Assembly (NCBI GenBank): GCA_963777285.1
Contig: CAVZPR010000001.1
Coordinates: 868,001-932,000 of the forward strand
Length of the DNA: 64,000 nucleotides
Reading direction: 5' to 3'
DNA from: JAFARE01 sp963777285
Lineage (GTDB): Bacteria; Chloroflexota; Dormibacteria; Aeolococcales; Aeolococcaceae
The stretch's first letter is position 1, and each line of letters starts with the position of its first letter. The notes beneath the pieces were generated by a model. That model was given only the letters and a program-made list of their open reading frames with translations. It was not told where the DNA came from and made no database searches. Positions 8,462 to 17,027 of this stretch are shown here, piece by piece. The position numbers and the translations under genes are program-made.

Positions 8462-9253
8462 GTGCGACTCGGACATCGCTTCGCTTCGGTCCTGATGACG
8501 ACGCCGAAGGAGTTCGCCATTCGCTACATGTGGGTCGCGCCACTGGCCGCCGACCGGATCGTCCTCGACTACGACTGCATGCAAGGTGATGGCGGAGCCT
8601 TTCTGCGAGCAGCAGGGGCTGCGCGCGTTGTACCCGTGCGGCTTCCTGCATCGGCCGGTGCCCTCGAAAACACAGCAGAGGACTGCGCGCCTGATCCAGC
8701 CGGTGTTCCCTTCGACCTCATCCTGATGCTCGCCGGACTTCCTGATGACCAATCATCGGTCGCGACACTCAGCGATGCCGCACGGCTCCTATCCGCCGAG
8801 GGAATGCTGATCGCCGCCGTCGACGCCATGGATGCGAGGGGCGAGCCCGGCGACCATCCGGCGAGCACGGTGGCAGCCTGGGCCGCGCGCGCTTTCGCTG
8901 CAGTGCAGATGGTGCCGCTGGCCGCGCACACGGATGGTGTCGCTCCACGACGTGTGAACGGCTCAGACTCCTGGCTGCTGATCGCCGGCCGCGCAACCCT
9001 TCCCCCGCTACCTCCAGCTGCCCTCCTGGCGCAAGCCGGGGTCGACACGCACGAGGCGATGGTCCGCCTGGTTCGTCTGGAAAAAGAAGCCATCAGGCTG
9101 AGTGCAGCCGTGAGCGGATTGTGGCCATTGATGGTCTGGACACTGCGCGACGCTGCCGGCAGAGTCGCAGCCCGCGCACGGACTCGGCTTCACAGAGCCT
9201 CGCGAGCCGCCGGTTCAGCCGCGCCAGCGAACCGGAACACTGGAGCGGATTGA
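8462..9253 (+). CDS. Methyltransferase-like protein of the glycan cluster
   Basis: About 263 residues from GTG at 8462 (an ATG at 8495 is an alternative; sequence further upstream overlaps the divergent gene and reads as antisense). The core RIVLDYDCMQGDGGAFLRAAGA occupies the place of methyltransferase motif I but lacks the usual D/E-x-G-x-G-x-G. PFDLILMLAGLPDDQ and LSAEGMLIAAVDAMD match later strands of the fold. It is probably a divergent or inactive methyltransferase-like protein working with the adjacent glycosyltransferase. The TGA stop overlaps a TTG (TTGA) that could start the next gene. Confidence 0.6.
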   Translation: MRLGHRFASVLMTTPKEFAIRYMWVAPLAADRIVLDYDCMQGDGGAFLRAAGAARVVPVRLPASAGALENTAEDCAPDPAGVPFDLILMLAGLPDDQSSVATLSDAARLLSAEGMLIAAVDAMDARGEPGDHPASTVAAWAARAFAAVQMVPLAAHTDGVAPRRVNGSDSWLLIAGRATLPPLPPAALLAQAGVDTHEAMVRLVRLEKEAIRLSAAVSGLWPLMVWTLRDAAGRVAARARTRLHRASRAAGSAAPANRNTGAD

Positions 9254-9261
9254 CGCTCCAG

Positions 9262-12015
9262 ATGGACTACCCAGCGTTCTGGTGGGATGAGCCGCCGGAG
9301 AACAACTCGCAGCCATACGACGAGGTGCTGTGGCTTGCCGGATGGGCATTCGCCGGAGCAGCACGCCTCAAAGTCGACGTCGCGGTCGACGGAGACCCAC
9401 GAACGTGGCGGGCCAAATGGGGACGTGCACGGCCGGACGTTGCCGCCGCATTTCCCGATGAACCTTCGGCGCTCTACTCGGGCTGGGGGCTCCTGCTGCC
9501 GGTACGTGAGTGGGAAAGCGGCAACCATTCGGTCACCATCTCCGTCCGTGACAGCCGCGGACGCCACCGATCTGCGCACCGAACCGTCTCGATCCAGCGT
9601 CAAGCGCGCTACCACGAATGGCTGAATGCGCGGCGCTCACAGCTTCCGGACGCAGACAGCGCACATCGCCTGAAATCATGGCTGGATGCCCCTCGCTTCC
9701 TCATCGCCGTGTACACCGATGCTCATCGCCCCCCTTCTGGGCGCGTCCAGGATGACGAGGTCCAGCTCACGTTGCAGGGTGCACGCACCCAGCTGTACGC
9801 AGCCGAGGCGACGACAACCGTCGATTCCGTGGGCTCGGCATCGGCACACCGCCTCAGCTTTGCCAGAGAACTGCTCCGAGCACGAGATGAACGCTTGCAC
9901 CTCGTGTTGGTTTCAGCCGGCAACGTCCTGGAACCGCACGCGCTGTGCGCGCTCGCGTGGCGCGCCACGGTCTCGGACCCTCCTGACGCCCTGTACTCTG
10001 ACAGCGACCGGCTGGTGGAGGGCCAAAGGCGCGACCCGTTCTTCCGACCCGCCTGGTCGCCCGAGCTCTCCCTGAATGCCGACTACGTTGGATCGCTGAT
10101 TGCGCTGTCACCTGGTGCGTGCGCCGCGCTGCTGGACGGCGGCGATATCGAGGCTGACACGCCCCAAGATCTGCTGCAGCAACTCAGCGCACGTGGACGG
10201 CGCGTCGACCATATTCCGGACGTCCTCTACAGCAGCTCCAGCACCGCGGAGCGCGCGGCGGGCTACGTGCGCACGAAGTCACCCGTCATCGAGCATCCCC
10301 ACGACGTCGCCACCCCGCGGGTCAGCATCATCATCGCGAGCACGATGCGGGGAGGGCTGCTGGAGCGTTGCCTGCGATCCATACGGCGCTCCACTTACAA
10401 GAACTACGAAACCGTCGTCATTGCGAATGGGCCGTCGCCGGCCGCCCGGCTCGCAAGAACACGGCTCGACCCACGCACGCACCTTGTCCGCTGGTCCGGA
10501 GGATTCAACTACTCGGCCATCAACAACCACGGAGCCAGGCGGTCCTCGGGCGAGTACCTCTTGTTCCTCAACGACGACACGATGATCGTCACTCCTGACT
10601 GGATGGAGCGGCTCCTGCGGTGGGCCCGTGCTCCGGGCGTCGGCATCGCCGGAGCACAGCTGTGGTTTCCCGAAGGGTGCCTGCAGATGGCCGGTGTTGG
10701 CGTGATGGAAGGTGACACACCCGCGGCAACTCTGGGCGCGTACTGCCCCACCTCTCCGGACGCGTATCACGGCCTGCTGTCGGCAGTCCGCAATACGTCG
10801 AGTGTCAGTGGCGCTTGCATGCTGGTCTCGCGAAAGACGTTCAACAGCGTTCACGGATTCGACGAGGGATTGCAGGTCGAGCTTGGCGACGTCGATCTCT
10901 GCCTGCGGATCCAGCACGCGGGCCTCCGGGCGGTCATCGTCCCCGACGCCGTCGTCATTCACGACGAGCGTGGCTCACGCGGCATGCGTCGCTACCCCAG
11001 GGACCACGATCGCTTCAGGGTGCGCTGGGCCGACCTCATCGAGGCGGGTGATCCCTATTGCAATCCGAACCTGTCACTTTTGGACACCGACCAGTTCTCA
11101 GTGGTTAGCCGGCCTCGAGCGATTCACCGGAGACGACCGCCTCGGATCGATCCGCTGCCGGTCGCCGCTGGGGCGAGACCGTCGCCCGAACGCTTCGATC
11201 CCGAATCGATGGGCGGCCTGATCGCCGCGGAGCACCGGCTGCGGTATGAATGGGTTACGAGCCTGGTCCGTGGCAAGACCGTGCTGGACGCGGCGTGCGG
11301 AGCCGGATACGGTGCAGCTGCATGTTCGGCTGCGGGGGCTCGCGCGGTTGTGGGCGTCGACGGATCGGATCGCGCCTTGGACGAGGCGGAACGCCGCCAC
11401 GGTGCGACAGTCACGTTCCGCAAGGCCGACATCCTGGCTCTTCCCTTCGATGGCAGCACCTTCGACCTGGTCACCTCCTTCGAGACCATAGAACACGTTG
11501 ACGACCCCGAGCGAGCACTGGATGAGCTTCGGCGCGTGCTGAAAGCGGACGGCTTGCTCGTCATGTCCACGCCGAATCGTCTCGTGTACCCGCCCGGCAA
11601 TCCGTTCCACCTGCACGAGTTCACCTCGGATGAGTTCGCGCAAACGCTCCGCCGCCGGTTCCGCAACGTGCAGCTGTACAGCCAGTTCTCTGCCGCCGCC
11701 TCGTTGCTGATACCCGCAAGCGAGCTCGCCGGCGAGCTTCGTGCCACCCACGTCAGTGCCGGCGATCTCCAGGCCGGGGGCGAGGTGTACTGCGTCGCCC
11801 TGGCCTCTGACGCCGAGCTGCCGAGCCTGGCTCCCGCTGCCGCATTCACCCGCGACCTCGAGCGAGAGTGGTTGCGCGAGAACCATGACGCACGCGCAGC
11901 CGAAGCTCAGCAGGCTTGGGAGCACGTCGAGCGGATCCGCAAGTCGCCTGCGCCGCGCAGCGTGTCTGCACGCGTACGGCAGGTCAGAGCGCGGTACCCG
12001 CGGCAGAAGAGCTGA
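9262..12015 (+). CDS. GT2 glycosyltransferase fused to SAM methyltransferase
   Basis: About 917 residues from ATG 9262 (TTG at 9250, overlapping the previous stop, is equally possible). The N-terminal about 120 residues contain a beta-rich segment (LAGWAFAG...VAVDG) of the sort that precedes glycosyltransferases in glycan clusters. A middle region lacks clear motifs. A GT-A family 2 domain follows: PRVSIIIASTMRGG, the FLNDDTM metal site, SGACMLVSRKTF and ELGDVDLCLRIQ. The C-terminal about 250 residues are a full class I methyltransferase with VLDAACGAGYGAAACS, VVGVDGSD, FRKADILALPF and FDLVTSFETIEHV. Adding and then methylating a terminal sugar is a known way to stop chain growth of ABC-exported glycans, so this may be a chain-capping enzyme. 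Confidence 0.8.
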   Translation: MDYPAFWWDEPPENNSQPYDEVLWLAGWAFAGAARLKVDVAVDGDPRTWRAKWGRARPDVAAAFPDEPSALYSGWGLLLPVREWESGNHSVTISVRDSRGRHRSAHRTVSIQRQARYHEWLNARRSQLPDADSAHRLKSWLDAPRFLIAVYTDAHRPPSGRVQDDEVQLTLQGARTQLYAAEATTTVDSVGSASAHRLSFARELLRARDERLHLVLVSAGNVLEPHALCALAWRATVSDPPDALYSDSDRLVEGQRRDPFFRPAWSPELSLNADYVGSLIALSPGACAALLDGGDIEADTPQDLLQQLSARGRRVDHIPDVLYSSSSTAERAAGYVRTKSPVIEHPHDVATPRVSIIIASTMRGGLLERCLRSIRRSTYKNYETVVIANGPSPAARLARTRLDPRTHLVRWSGGFNYSAINNHGARRSSGEYLLFLNDDTMIVTPDWMERLLRWARAPGVGIAGAQLWFPEGCLQMAGVGVMEGDTPAATLGAYCPTSPDAYHGLLSAVRNTSSVSGACMLVSRKTFNSVHGFDEGLQVELGDVDLCLRIQHAGLRAVIVPDAVVIHDERGSRGMRRYPRDHDRFRVRWADLIEAGDPYCNPNLSLLDTDQFSVVSRPRAIHRRRPPRIDPLPVAAGARPSPERFDPESMGGLIAAEHRLRYEWVTSLVRGKTVLDAACGAGYGAAACSAAGARAVVGVDGSDRALDEAERRHGATVTFRKADILALPFDGSTFDLVTSFETIEHVDDPERALDELRRVLKADGLLVMSTPNRLVYPPGNPFHLHEFTSDEFAQTLRRRFRNVQLYSQFSAAASLLIPASELAGELRATHVSAGDLQAGGEVYCVALASDAELPSLAPAAAFTRDLEREWLRENHDARAAEAQQAWEHVERIRKSPAPRSVSARVRQVRARYPRQKS

Positions 12016-12016
12016 G

Positions 12017-12937
12017 ATGAGCGCCGGCGACATGCAGTTTCCACTGCCGCCACAAGAACTGTTGGACCGGGTGGGCAACCCCGTGGGCAACCCGAAGGTC
12101 TACGAGGACCTGGGCCGGTTTTGCGCGGATTACCTTCGCGCGACAGTTCCCGGACCGAGGATAACGAGTGGCGCAGCGGTGCTCGACTTTGGCAGCGGAG
12201 CCGGTCGCACTCTGCGGCACCTTGGGGTTGAGGCGCAGCACGCCGATTACTGGGGTTGCGACATCGATGCCCCGAGTGTCGACTGGCTCAACGCCAACAT
12301 GTCACCGCCATTCCGGGCGGTCCAGGCCGAACCAGCACCGCCCCTGCCGCTGCCCACTTCGCACTTCGACCTCGTGTACGCATTCTCCGTGTTCACGCAC
12401 ATCTCGATCCACTGGAGCGCTTGGCTCGTCGAGTTGCATCGTCTGATGAAACCCGACGCCTGGTTCGTGGCGACGTTCCTCGGACCTGAGTTCGTCCCGC
12501 TGTTCGTGCCCGACGCCGGCCCCTCGTACCCGGTCGGGATGACGGTGACCCGGGCCGCCAATCCCTGGGAGCTCGGAGGGCCCATGGTCCTGCTCTCGCC
12601 CTGGTGGTTGGAGGCGCACTGGGGTCGCCTCTTCGAGATGGTCGAGCTGCAGGCCTCGGGTTTCGGCCGCTCACTGCTGGCGAAGGACGCGCCCACTCAA
12701 GGAGTGGCCATCATGCGTCCGAAGAACGTCCGGCTCACGCCGGCTGACCTCGAGGCCCCGGATCCCTCGAACCCGCTGGAGCTGATGGCGCTCGCCGAGG
12801 CAAAGCGCATCTCCGACACAGAATTGGCGGCGCTCGCCTCCGAGCATCACCGCCTCGCTGATGCAGCGGCGCGTGGTGGCGCGGCAGGAGACGTGAAGCG
12901 GGGGCCACGCCGTGCCTGGTTGCGCCGTCGCGCCTAG
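12017..12937 (+). CDS. SAM-dependent methyltransferase
   Basis: 306 residues from ATG 12017, one base after the previous stop, so the two genes are co-translated. Motif I is AVLDFGSGAGRTLRHLG, then YWGCDIDAPSVDWL (motif II) and FDLVYAFSVFTHISIHWSAWLVELHRLMKPDAWFVATFLGP, a standard class I methyltransferase run. The last 80 residues form a helical, basic tail ending RRAWLRRRA. Substrate unknown; the position between glycosyltransferases and the Wzm/Wzt exporter points to methylation of the exported glycan. Confidence 0.8.
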   Translation: MSAGDMQFPLPPQELLDRVGNPVGNPKVYEDLGRFCADYLRATVPGPRITSGAAVLDFGSGAGRTLRHLGVEAQHADYWGCDIDAPSVDWLNANMSPPFRAVQAEPAPPLPLPTSHFDLVYAFSVFTHISIHWSAWLVELHRLMKPDAWFVATFLGPEFVPLFVPDAGPSYPVGMTVTRAANPWELGGPMVLLSPWWLEAHWGRLFEMVELQASGFGRSLLAKDAPTQGVAIMRPKNVRLTPADLEAPDPSNPLELMALAEAKRISDTELAALASEHHRLADAAARGGAAGDVKRGPRRAWLRRRA

Positions 12938-12949
12938 AAGGACTCGCTT

Positions 12950-14158
12950 CTACCGCCAGCTCCCGCCGAGCTCGACGACCCCGATGTGGCCGGCTTCATC
13001 GTGCACCTGGAAGCTGACGGCGTCGAGGAGAAAGTCGTATGCGTGTCTGAGGCTTTCATCGAATAGCCCGGCGCTCAGACGATAGCGGCCGCCCAGCAAC
13101 TGCAGCACAGGGATCTCGTAGACGATCTCGCCGCACTCGCCTGGCAGCACAGCCCACGGTGATCCGTCCATCCCGCGACTGTGAGGACCGGCCAGAAAGG
13201 AGCCGTCGGAGCGGCGGATCTGCAGCGCGCAATTCACCGGCCCCTCGAGGGATGTTGACACGTACTTCACCACGATGCGCAGCGCTTCGCCGGTGAAGAA
13301 GGACTGGCGTGCCGCGCCCTCCGCTCCGGTGACTTCGATGCCGGCGATCTCAGCTTCCCGGGTACCCCACCTCGTCGGTTCGCCGTCGAGACGCCCGGAC
13401 TGGGATCCGTTCGCCTCGTCCAGCTCAGCCACGAGCCGCCTGTACTTCCCGATGGTCTCCGCCGGCGGGCCGTCAGCCACCAGCCGGCCTTCGTTCAGAA
13501 GCAGCACGCGGTCGCAGTAGGCCTCCAGCGTGGCGAGGTCATGGCTCACCAGCACCACCGTCCTCCCCTCCTGCTTGTACTCGCCGAAGACGTCCAAGCA
13601 TTTTTCCTGGAACCGTGCGTCGCCGACCGCAAGGACCTCATCCAGCAGAAGGATGCTCGCGTCGGCGAGCATCGCCACGGCGAACGCGAGGCGCACGACC
13701 ATCCCGGACGAGAAGTTCTTGAGCTTCTGATCCGCGAAGGCTCCCAGCTCGGCGAACTCCAGAACGTCAGCGACGCGCGGCGTCAGCTGTGCCTTGGTCC
13801 GTCCCAGGATGGTGCCGCCGAGCACCACGTTCTCGCGCGCAGTCAGGTCGCCTTTGAACCCCACGCCCAGCTCGAGGAACGGCGAGATGCGACCGATCGT
13901 TGCTATCCGCCCGGCGTCGGGTGTGTAAATTCGCGAGAGCATCTTCAAGAGCGTGCTCTTGCCGCAGCCGTTCGGACCCGTGATGCCGATGAATTCACCG
14001 GCATGGACGGTGAACGAGACGTCGTCTATCGCGAGCAGCTCCCGGTACCGCGACGAGCTCACCGGGTGGCTGAACCTGTACTGCAGCGTGTGAGCGTGGT
14101 CGATGGGCAGCCGGAAGCGCTTGGTGACGCTCTCAACGCAAATTGCGGGGCGGCTCAG
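12950..14158 (-). CDS. wzt: Wzt-type ABC transporter ATPase for glycan export
   Basis: The nucleotide-binding domain has Walker A GPNGCGKST (residues 61-69 counting from the start chosen here), the signature FSSGMVVRLAFAVA, Walker B SILLLDEVLAVGD and the H-loop SHD. The C-terminal about 150 residues form a beta-rich domain like the Wzt carbohydrate-binding domain that recognises the finished O-antigen. It pairs with the permease encoded just upstream. No ATG, GTG or TTG lies near the expected N-terminus; the only such start is GTG 14275, which adds 39 residues with no family resemblance. A CTG at 14158-14156 with GGAG 7 bases upstream gives the expected start MSRPAICVESVTKRF and overlaps the permease stop. 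I chose it as the most likely start. Confidence 0.85.
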   Translation of the reverse strand: MSRPAICVESVTKRFRLPIDHAHTLQYRFSHPVSSSRYRELLAIDDVSFTVHAGEFIGITGPNGCGKSTLLKMLSRIYTPDAGRIATIGRISPFLELGVGFKGDLTARENVVLGGTILGRTKAQLTPRVADVLEFAELGAFADQKLKNFSSGMVVRLAFAVAMLADASILLLDEVLAVGDARFQEKCLDVFGEYKQEGRTVVLVSHDLATLEAYCDRVLLLNEGRLVADGPPAETIGKYRRLVAELDEANGSQSGRLDGEPTRWGTREAEIAGIEVTGAEGAARQSFFTGEALRIVVKYVSTSLEGPVNCALQIRRSDGSFLAGPHSRGMDGSPWAVLPGECGEIVYEIPVLQLLGGRYRLSAGLFDESLRHAYDFLLDAVSFQVHDEAGHIGVVELGGSWR

Positions 14159-15021
14159 AGTCGCTCTCCAAACCGGCGCGACAGCAGCCGGAAAATGGTG
14201 GCGCCGGCGATCAGGGCCACGAGGCTGATCATCACCGGGATCAGAAGCGCGATCCCAAGCACGTCCGACGTCCACGGGACCAGCGGCGTCACCGCCGCGC
14301 GCCTGATGTCTTCCACGATCTGAGCTACCGGGTTCATCAATGCGAGCGTGGTGAGACCGGTGGGCAACAGGGCGATGGGAAACACGATGGCGCTGCCGTA
14401 GAAGACGAGCTGCAGCAGGATCTCCCAGACATGACCCAGATCACGGAAGCTCACATAGAGGGCGCCGAGCCCCAAGCCGACCCCGAGAGCCAGGACGAGG
14501 AGCTCGAGCAACAGCGGCACGACGAGGAGTGAATCCCAGCCCAGCGCATACCAGTGGAACATCAAGCCGACGACGATGACGAGCAGAGAGTTCACCAGAA
14601 GCGTCATCGCCGCACTCGTGGTTGCAGCGGCGACGAGGATCCACCGCGGAAAGTACGCCTTGCGAACCACGTCGGCGTTGCCGACGACGGCGGCGAGTGA
14701 TGAGCTGGTGGCGTCGGCGAAGAAGGTCCAGACGACAATGCCGAGCAGCAGCTGCACCGGAAAGTGCTCAGCGTCACTGGTCCTGCCGCGCAGCAAGAGC
14801 AGCGCGAAGACCAGATAGAGCATGCCGAAGAGCAGCAGTGGCTTGACCAGCGTCCATATGTAGCCGAGGACGGACCCTGCGTACTTGAGCTTGAAGGACG
14901 TGACCGCCAGCTCGCGAGTGAGGCTGAGATGGAACCTGAGCGAGGAAACGGGCGGAGGAACGTCCTCGAGCAAGCGGTAGCGGGGGCGGTGCCCCACCTC
15001 AGCGGGAGCGTCGGCGGTCAA
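14155..15021 (-). CDS. wzm: Wzm/TagG-type ABC transporter permease
   Basis: 288 residues with six hydrophobic segments after an amphipathic N-terminus, the ABC-2 membrane fold of polysaccharide exporters. FKLKYAGSVLGYIWTLVKPLLLF is the conserved N-terminal signature of this family, and the final loop NPVAQIVEDIRRA is also typical. Together with the ATPase it should export an undecaprenyl-linked glycan across the cytoplasmic membrane. The stop overlaps the ATPase start; the rhamnosyltransferase-like gene lies 9 bases upstream, so at least three genes are co-transcribed. Confidence 0.85.
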   Translation of the reverse strand: MTADAPAEVGHRPRYRLLEDVPPPVSSLRFHLSLTRELAVTSFKLKYAGSVLGYIWTLVKPLLLFGMLYLVFALLLLRGRTSDAEHFPVQLLLGIVVWTFFADATSSSLAAVVGNADVVRKAYFPRWILVAAATTSAAMTLLVNSLLVIVVGLMFHWYALGWDSLLVVPLLLELLVLALGVGLGLGALYVSFRDLGHVWEILLQLVFYGSAIVFPIALLPTGLTTLALMNPVAQIVEDIRRAAVTPLVPWTSDVLGIALLIPVMISLVALIAGATIFRLLSRRFGERL

Positions 15022-15030
15022 TGCGAGCCC

Positions 15031-15858
15031 TCAGATCTCGCGGACGGCAGCCAGCGCAGCGACGACGCCTGCAGCGTGGGCCCTCACCGCGGCTCGACCC
15101 TGACGCCGCGTCACGCTGGTCAAGAGCAACCGCGCCTGCCAGCCTATGACGTTGGGCCACGCGAGCAGCGCCGCTCGCCGCCCGCGCACACGGCGCACGC
15201 AGCGCACGGCGTTGCGCGCCATGAGCCGGCTCTTCGACGATCGGACCACGCCTGTTCCGCCAAGATGAAGCACCTTGACGCTCGGATTCAGCTCGATCCG
15301 GGCGGCTCGCTTGCGGATGTTGTGGAACCACTCGAGCTCCTCCCAGTAGAGGAAGTACGCCTCGGGGAGTGGAACCGCGCGCAACAGGTCCGTCCGGGCG
15401 GCAACCACGACAGCCCACGCTGCATCGACGCGCGTGGGGATCGATGGGATCGGCTGCCCGCGAAGGAGCATGGTGCCGGCCAGGTGGTGCGGTATCACCT
15501 CGGTGACCTCCGGCTCGCCCGCGGAGTCGAGCACGAGTGGAACGGCCACGTCCGCTTCCGCGGACAGCACCCGCCGCGCGAGCTCGAGAACGCTCTCGCG
15601 CGAGACAACGACGTCGTCGTTCATGAAGACGACGACGTCTCCCTTTGCGGCGCGAACGCCGAGATTCACGGCAGCCGCGTATCCGACGTTGCTCTTCGTG
15701 GCAATGACCTCCGCGCCCGGCACGGACCTGAGCGCGGGGTCGTCTTCGACGTTTACGACGATGGTGTGGATCTCAGGGCTGTCGAGCGCCGCTGCGATCT
15801 GTGCTGTGGACTCGCGCCGGTGGAACGCCACCACCACGCAGCTGATAGAGGGTGGCAT
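15031..15858 (-). CDS. GT2 family glycosyltransferase (rhamnosyltransferase-like)
   Basis: 275 residues, a single GT-A domain. SISCVVVAFHRRES opens the nucleotide-binding fold; KSNVGYAAAVNLGVRAAKGDVVVFMNDDVVV contains the metal-binding NDD; FLYWEELEWFHNIRK is the acceptor/catalytic acidic segment common in WbbL-type rhamnosyltransferases. The C-terminus is basic and partly hydrophobic, suggesting membrane association. It probably adds one residue of the repeat unit exported by the Wzm/Wzt pair. Confidence 0.8.
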   Translation of the reverse strand: MPPSISCVVVAFHRRESTAQIAAALDSPEIHTIVVNVEDDPALRSVPGAEVIATKSNVGYAAAVNLGVRAAKGDVVVFMNDDVVVSRESVLELARRVLSAEADVAVPLVLDSAGEPEVTEVIPHHLAGTMLLRGQPIPSIPTRVDAAWAVVVAARTDLLRAVPLPEAYFLYWEELEWFHNIRKRAARIELNPSVKVLHLGGTGVVRSSKSRLMARNAVRCVRRVRGRRAALLAWPNVIGWQARLLLTSVTRRQGRAAVRAHAAGVVAALAAVREI

Positions 15859-15917
15859 CGATCAAGTGTATGTGGCCGCTGATGCGTGCCTGGCGCGACA
15901 GACCAGGTGCGTGCCCG

Positions 15918-16907
15918 CTACGCCGCGGGCGCTCCCTCTTCGGCGGCGAGCGCCACGTCGCGCCGCAGAGGCTGCGCACCCCCCAGGATCTCCACCGGCA
16001 GGCCGTCCGCGGGCAGATCGATGTCGCGGATCAACCCCGGGTCTGCGGGTACCTTGATCCCGTTGAGCACGCCCCACCCGTAGGGCGCGACGACGACGAG
16101 ATGCAGCGCGAGGAAGGCGAGGCTGCGCAGCATCGACACCTCGGCCCGGTACCGGTTGTACAGGCGAACCCACTCGAAGGGGTTGAGGCGCAGGGCCGCG
16201 TTGCGCCAGGTTTCGAAGCGCACGGCGGAGTGGCGGCGTGCCAGCAATCGGTATGCGGTCCCGTACCGGTAGCACGTCGACAGCAGGCCGCGGAAGCGCG
16301 ACCGATGGTCGTGCTGCACCAGGGCGTCGGGCGCCACGCGGAGCACGAACCCCGCCTCGATGAGCCGCCGCGTCAGGTCGACGTCCTCACCCGCCGCGCG
16401 CGGGAAGGTGAGGTCGAAGCCGCCGATCTGCTCCAGGGCCTCACGCCGGAACGCGGACGCCGCGGTGATCAGATAGTGGACGCGCTTGTTGACGATGCGG
16501 TGATTGACCAGCCCGTCGGCGTGCATGTAGTGCGCCACGACAGGCGCCGGATCCAGCGGCACGATGCGTGCCCCCACCCCGTCGGCCGTCTGCAGCGCCT
16601 CGCACAACTTGCAAACGGCATCCGGAGCGGGCACGACGTCGTCGTCCAGGAAGACGATCACGTCACCCGAAGCGGAGCGCCAGCCGCGCTCACGCGCGCA
16701 GGCCGGGCCGTAGTTCGGCTGCGACAGATAGTGGACGCCCGCGTGCTCCGCGACTGCCTTCGTGTCGTCGGTGGATCCGTCGTCCACCACGATGATCTCG
16801 ACACCACCCGCGGGTCGCTGGCACGCGTCGAGCGCGGCCAGCAGCCGGCGCAGCGACACCGCGCGGTTGTACGTCGGGATGACAACAGATACCCGAGCGG
16901 ACGACAC
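15918..16907 (-). CDS. GT2 family glycosyltransferase
   Basis: 329 residues. RVSVVIPTYNRAVSLRRLL, EIIVVDDGSTDDT, VIVFLDDDVVP (metal site) and GEDVDLTRRLIEAGF mark a complete GT-A family 2 enzyme. SAFRREALEQIGGFD is the usual acceptor-loop segment. The last 100 residues include a hydrophobic stretch (LRSLAFLALHLVVVAPYGW) that may dock on the membrane. Distal gene of the glycan cluster. Confidence 0.8.
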   Translation of the reverse strand: MSSARVSVVIPTYNRAVSLRRLLAALDACQRPAGGVEIIVVDDGSTDDTKAVAEHAGVHYLSQPNYGPACARERGWRSASGDVIVFLDDDVVPAPDAVCKLCEALQTADGVGARIVPLDPAPVVAHYMHADGLVNHRIVNKRVHYLITAASAFRREALEQIGGFDLTFPRAAGEDVDLTRRLIEAGFVLRVAPDALVQHDHRSRFRGLLSTCYRYGTAYRLLARRHSAVRFETWRNAALRLNPFEWVRLYNRYRAEVSMLRSLAFLALHLVVVAPYGWGVLNGIKVPADPGLIRDIDLPADGLPVEILGGAQPLRRDVALAAEEGAPAA

Positions 16908-17027
16908 CTCACCTTCCTTGTGTGCCGGGCTGTCAACTTCGGCGCGTTCGGAATTCTACACAGGTACAAACGTCCGGCGGTGCGCGATCTTGCGATCGCA
17001 CGGCGATCGTGGCGGAGGCGCCGAAGG

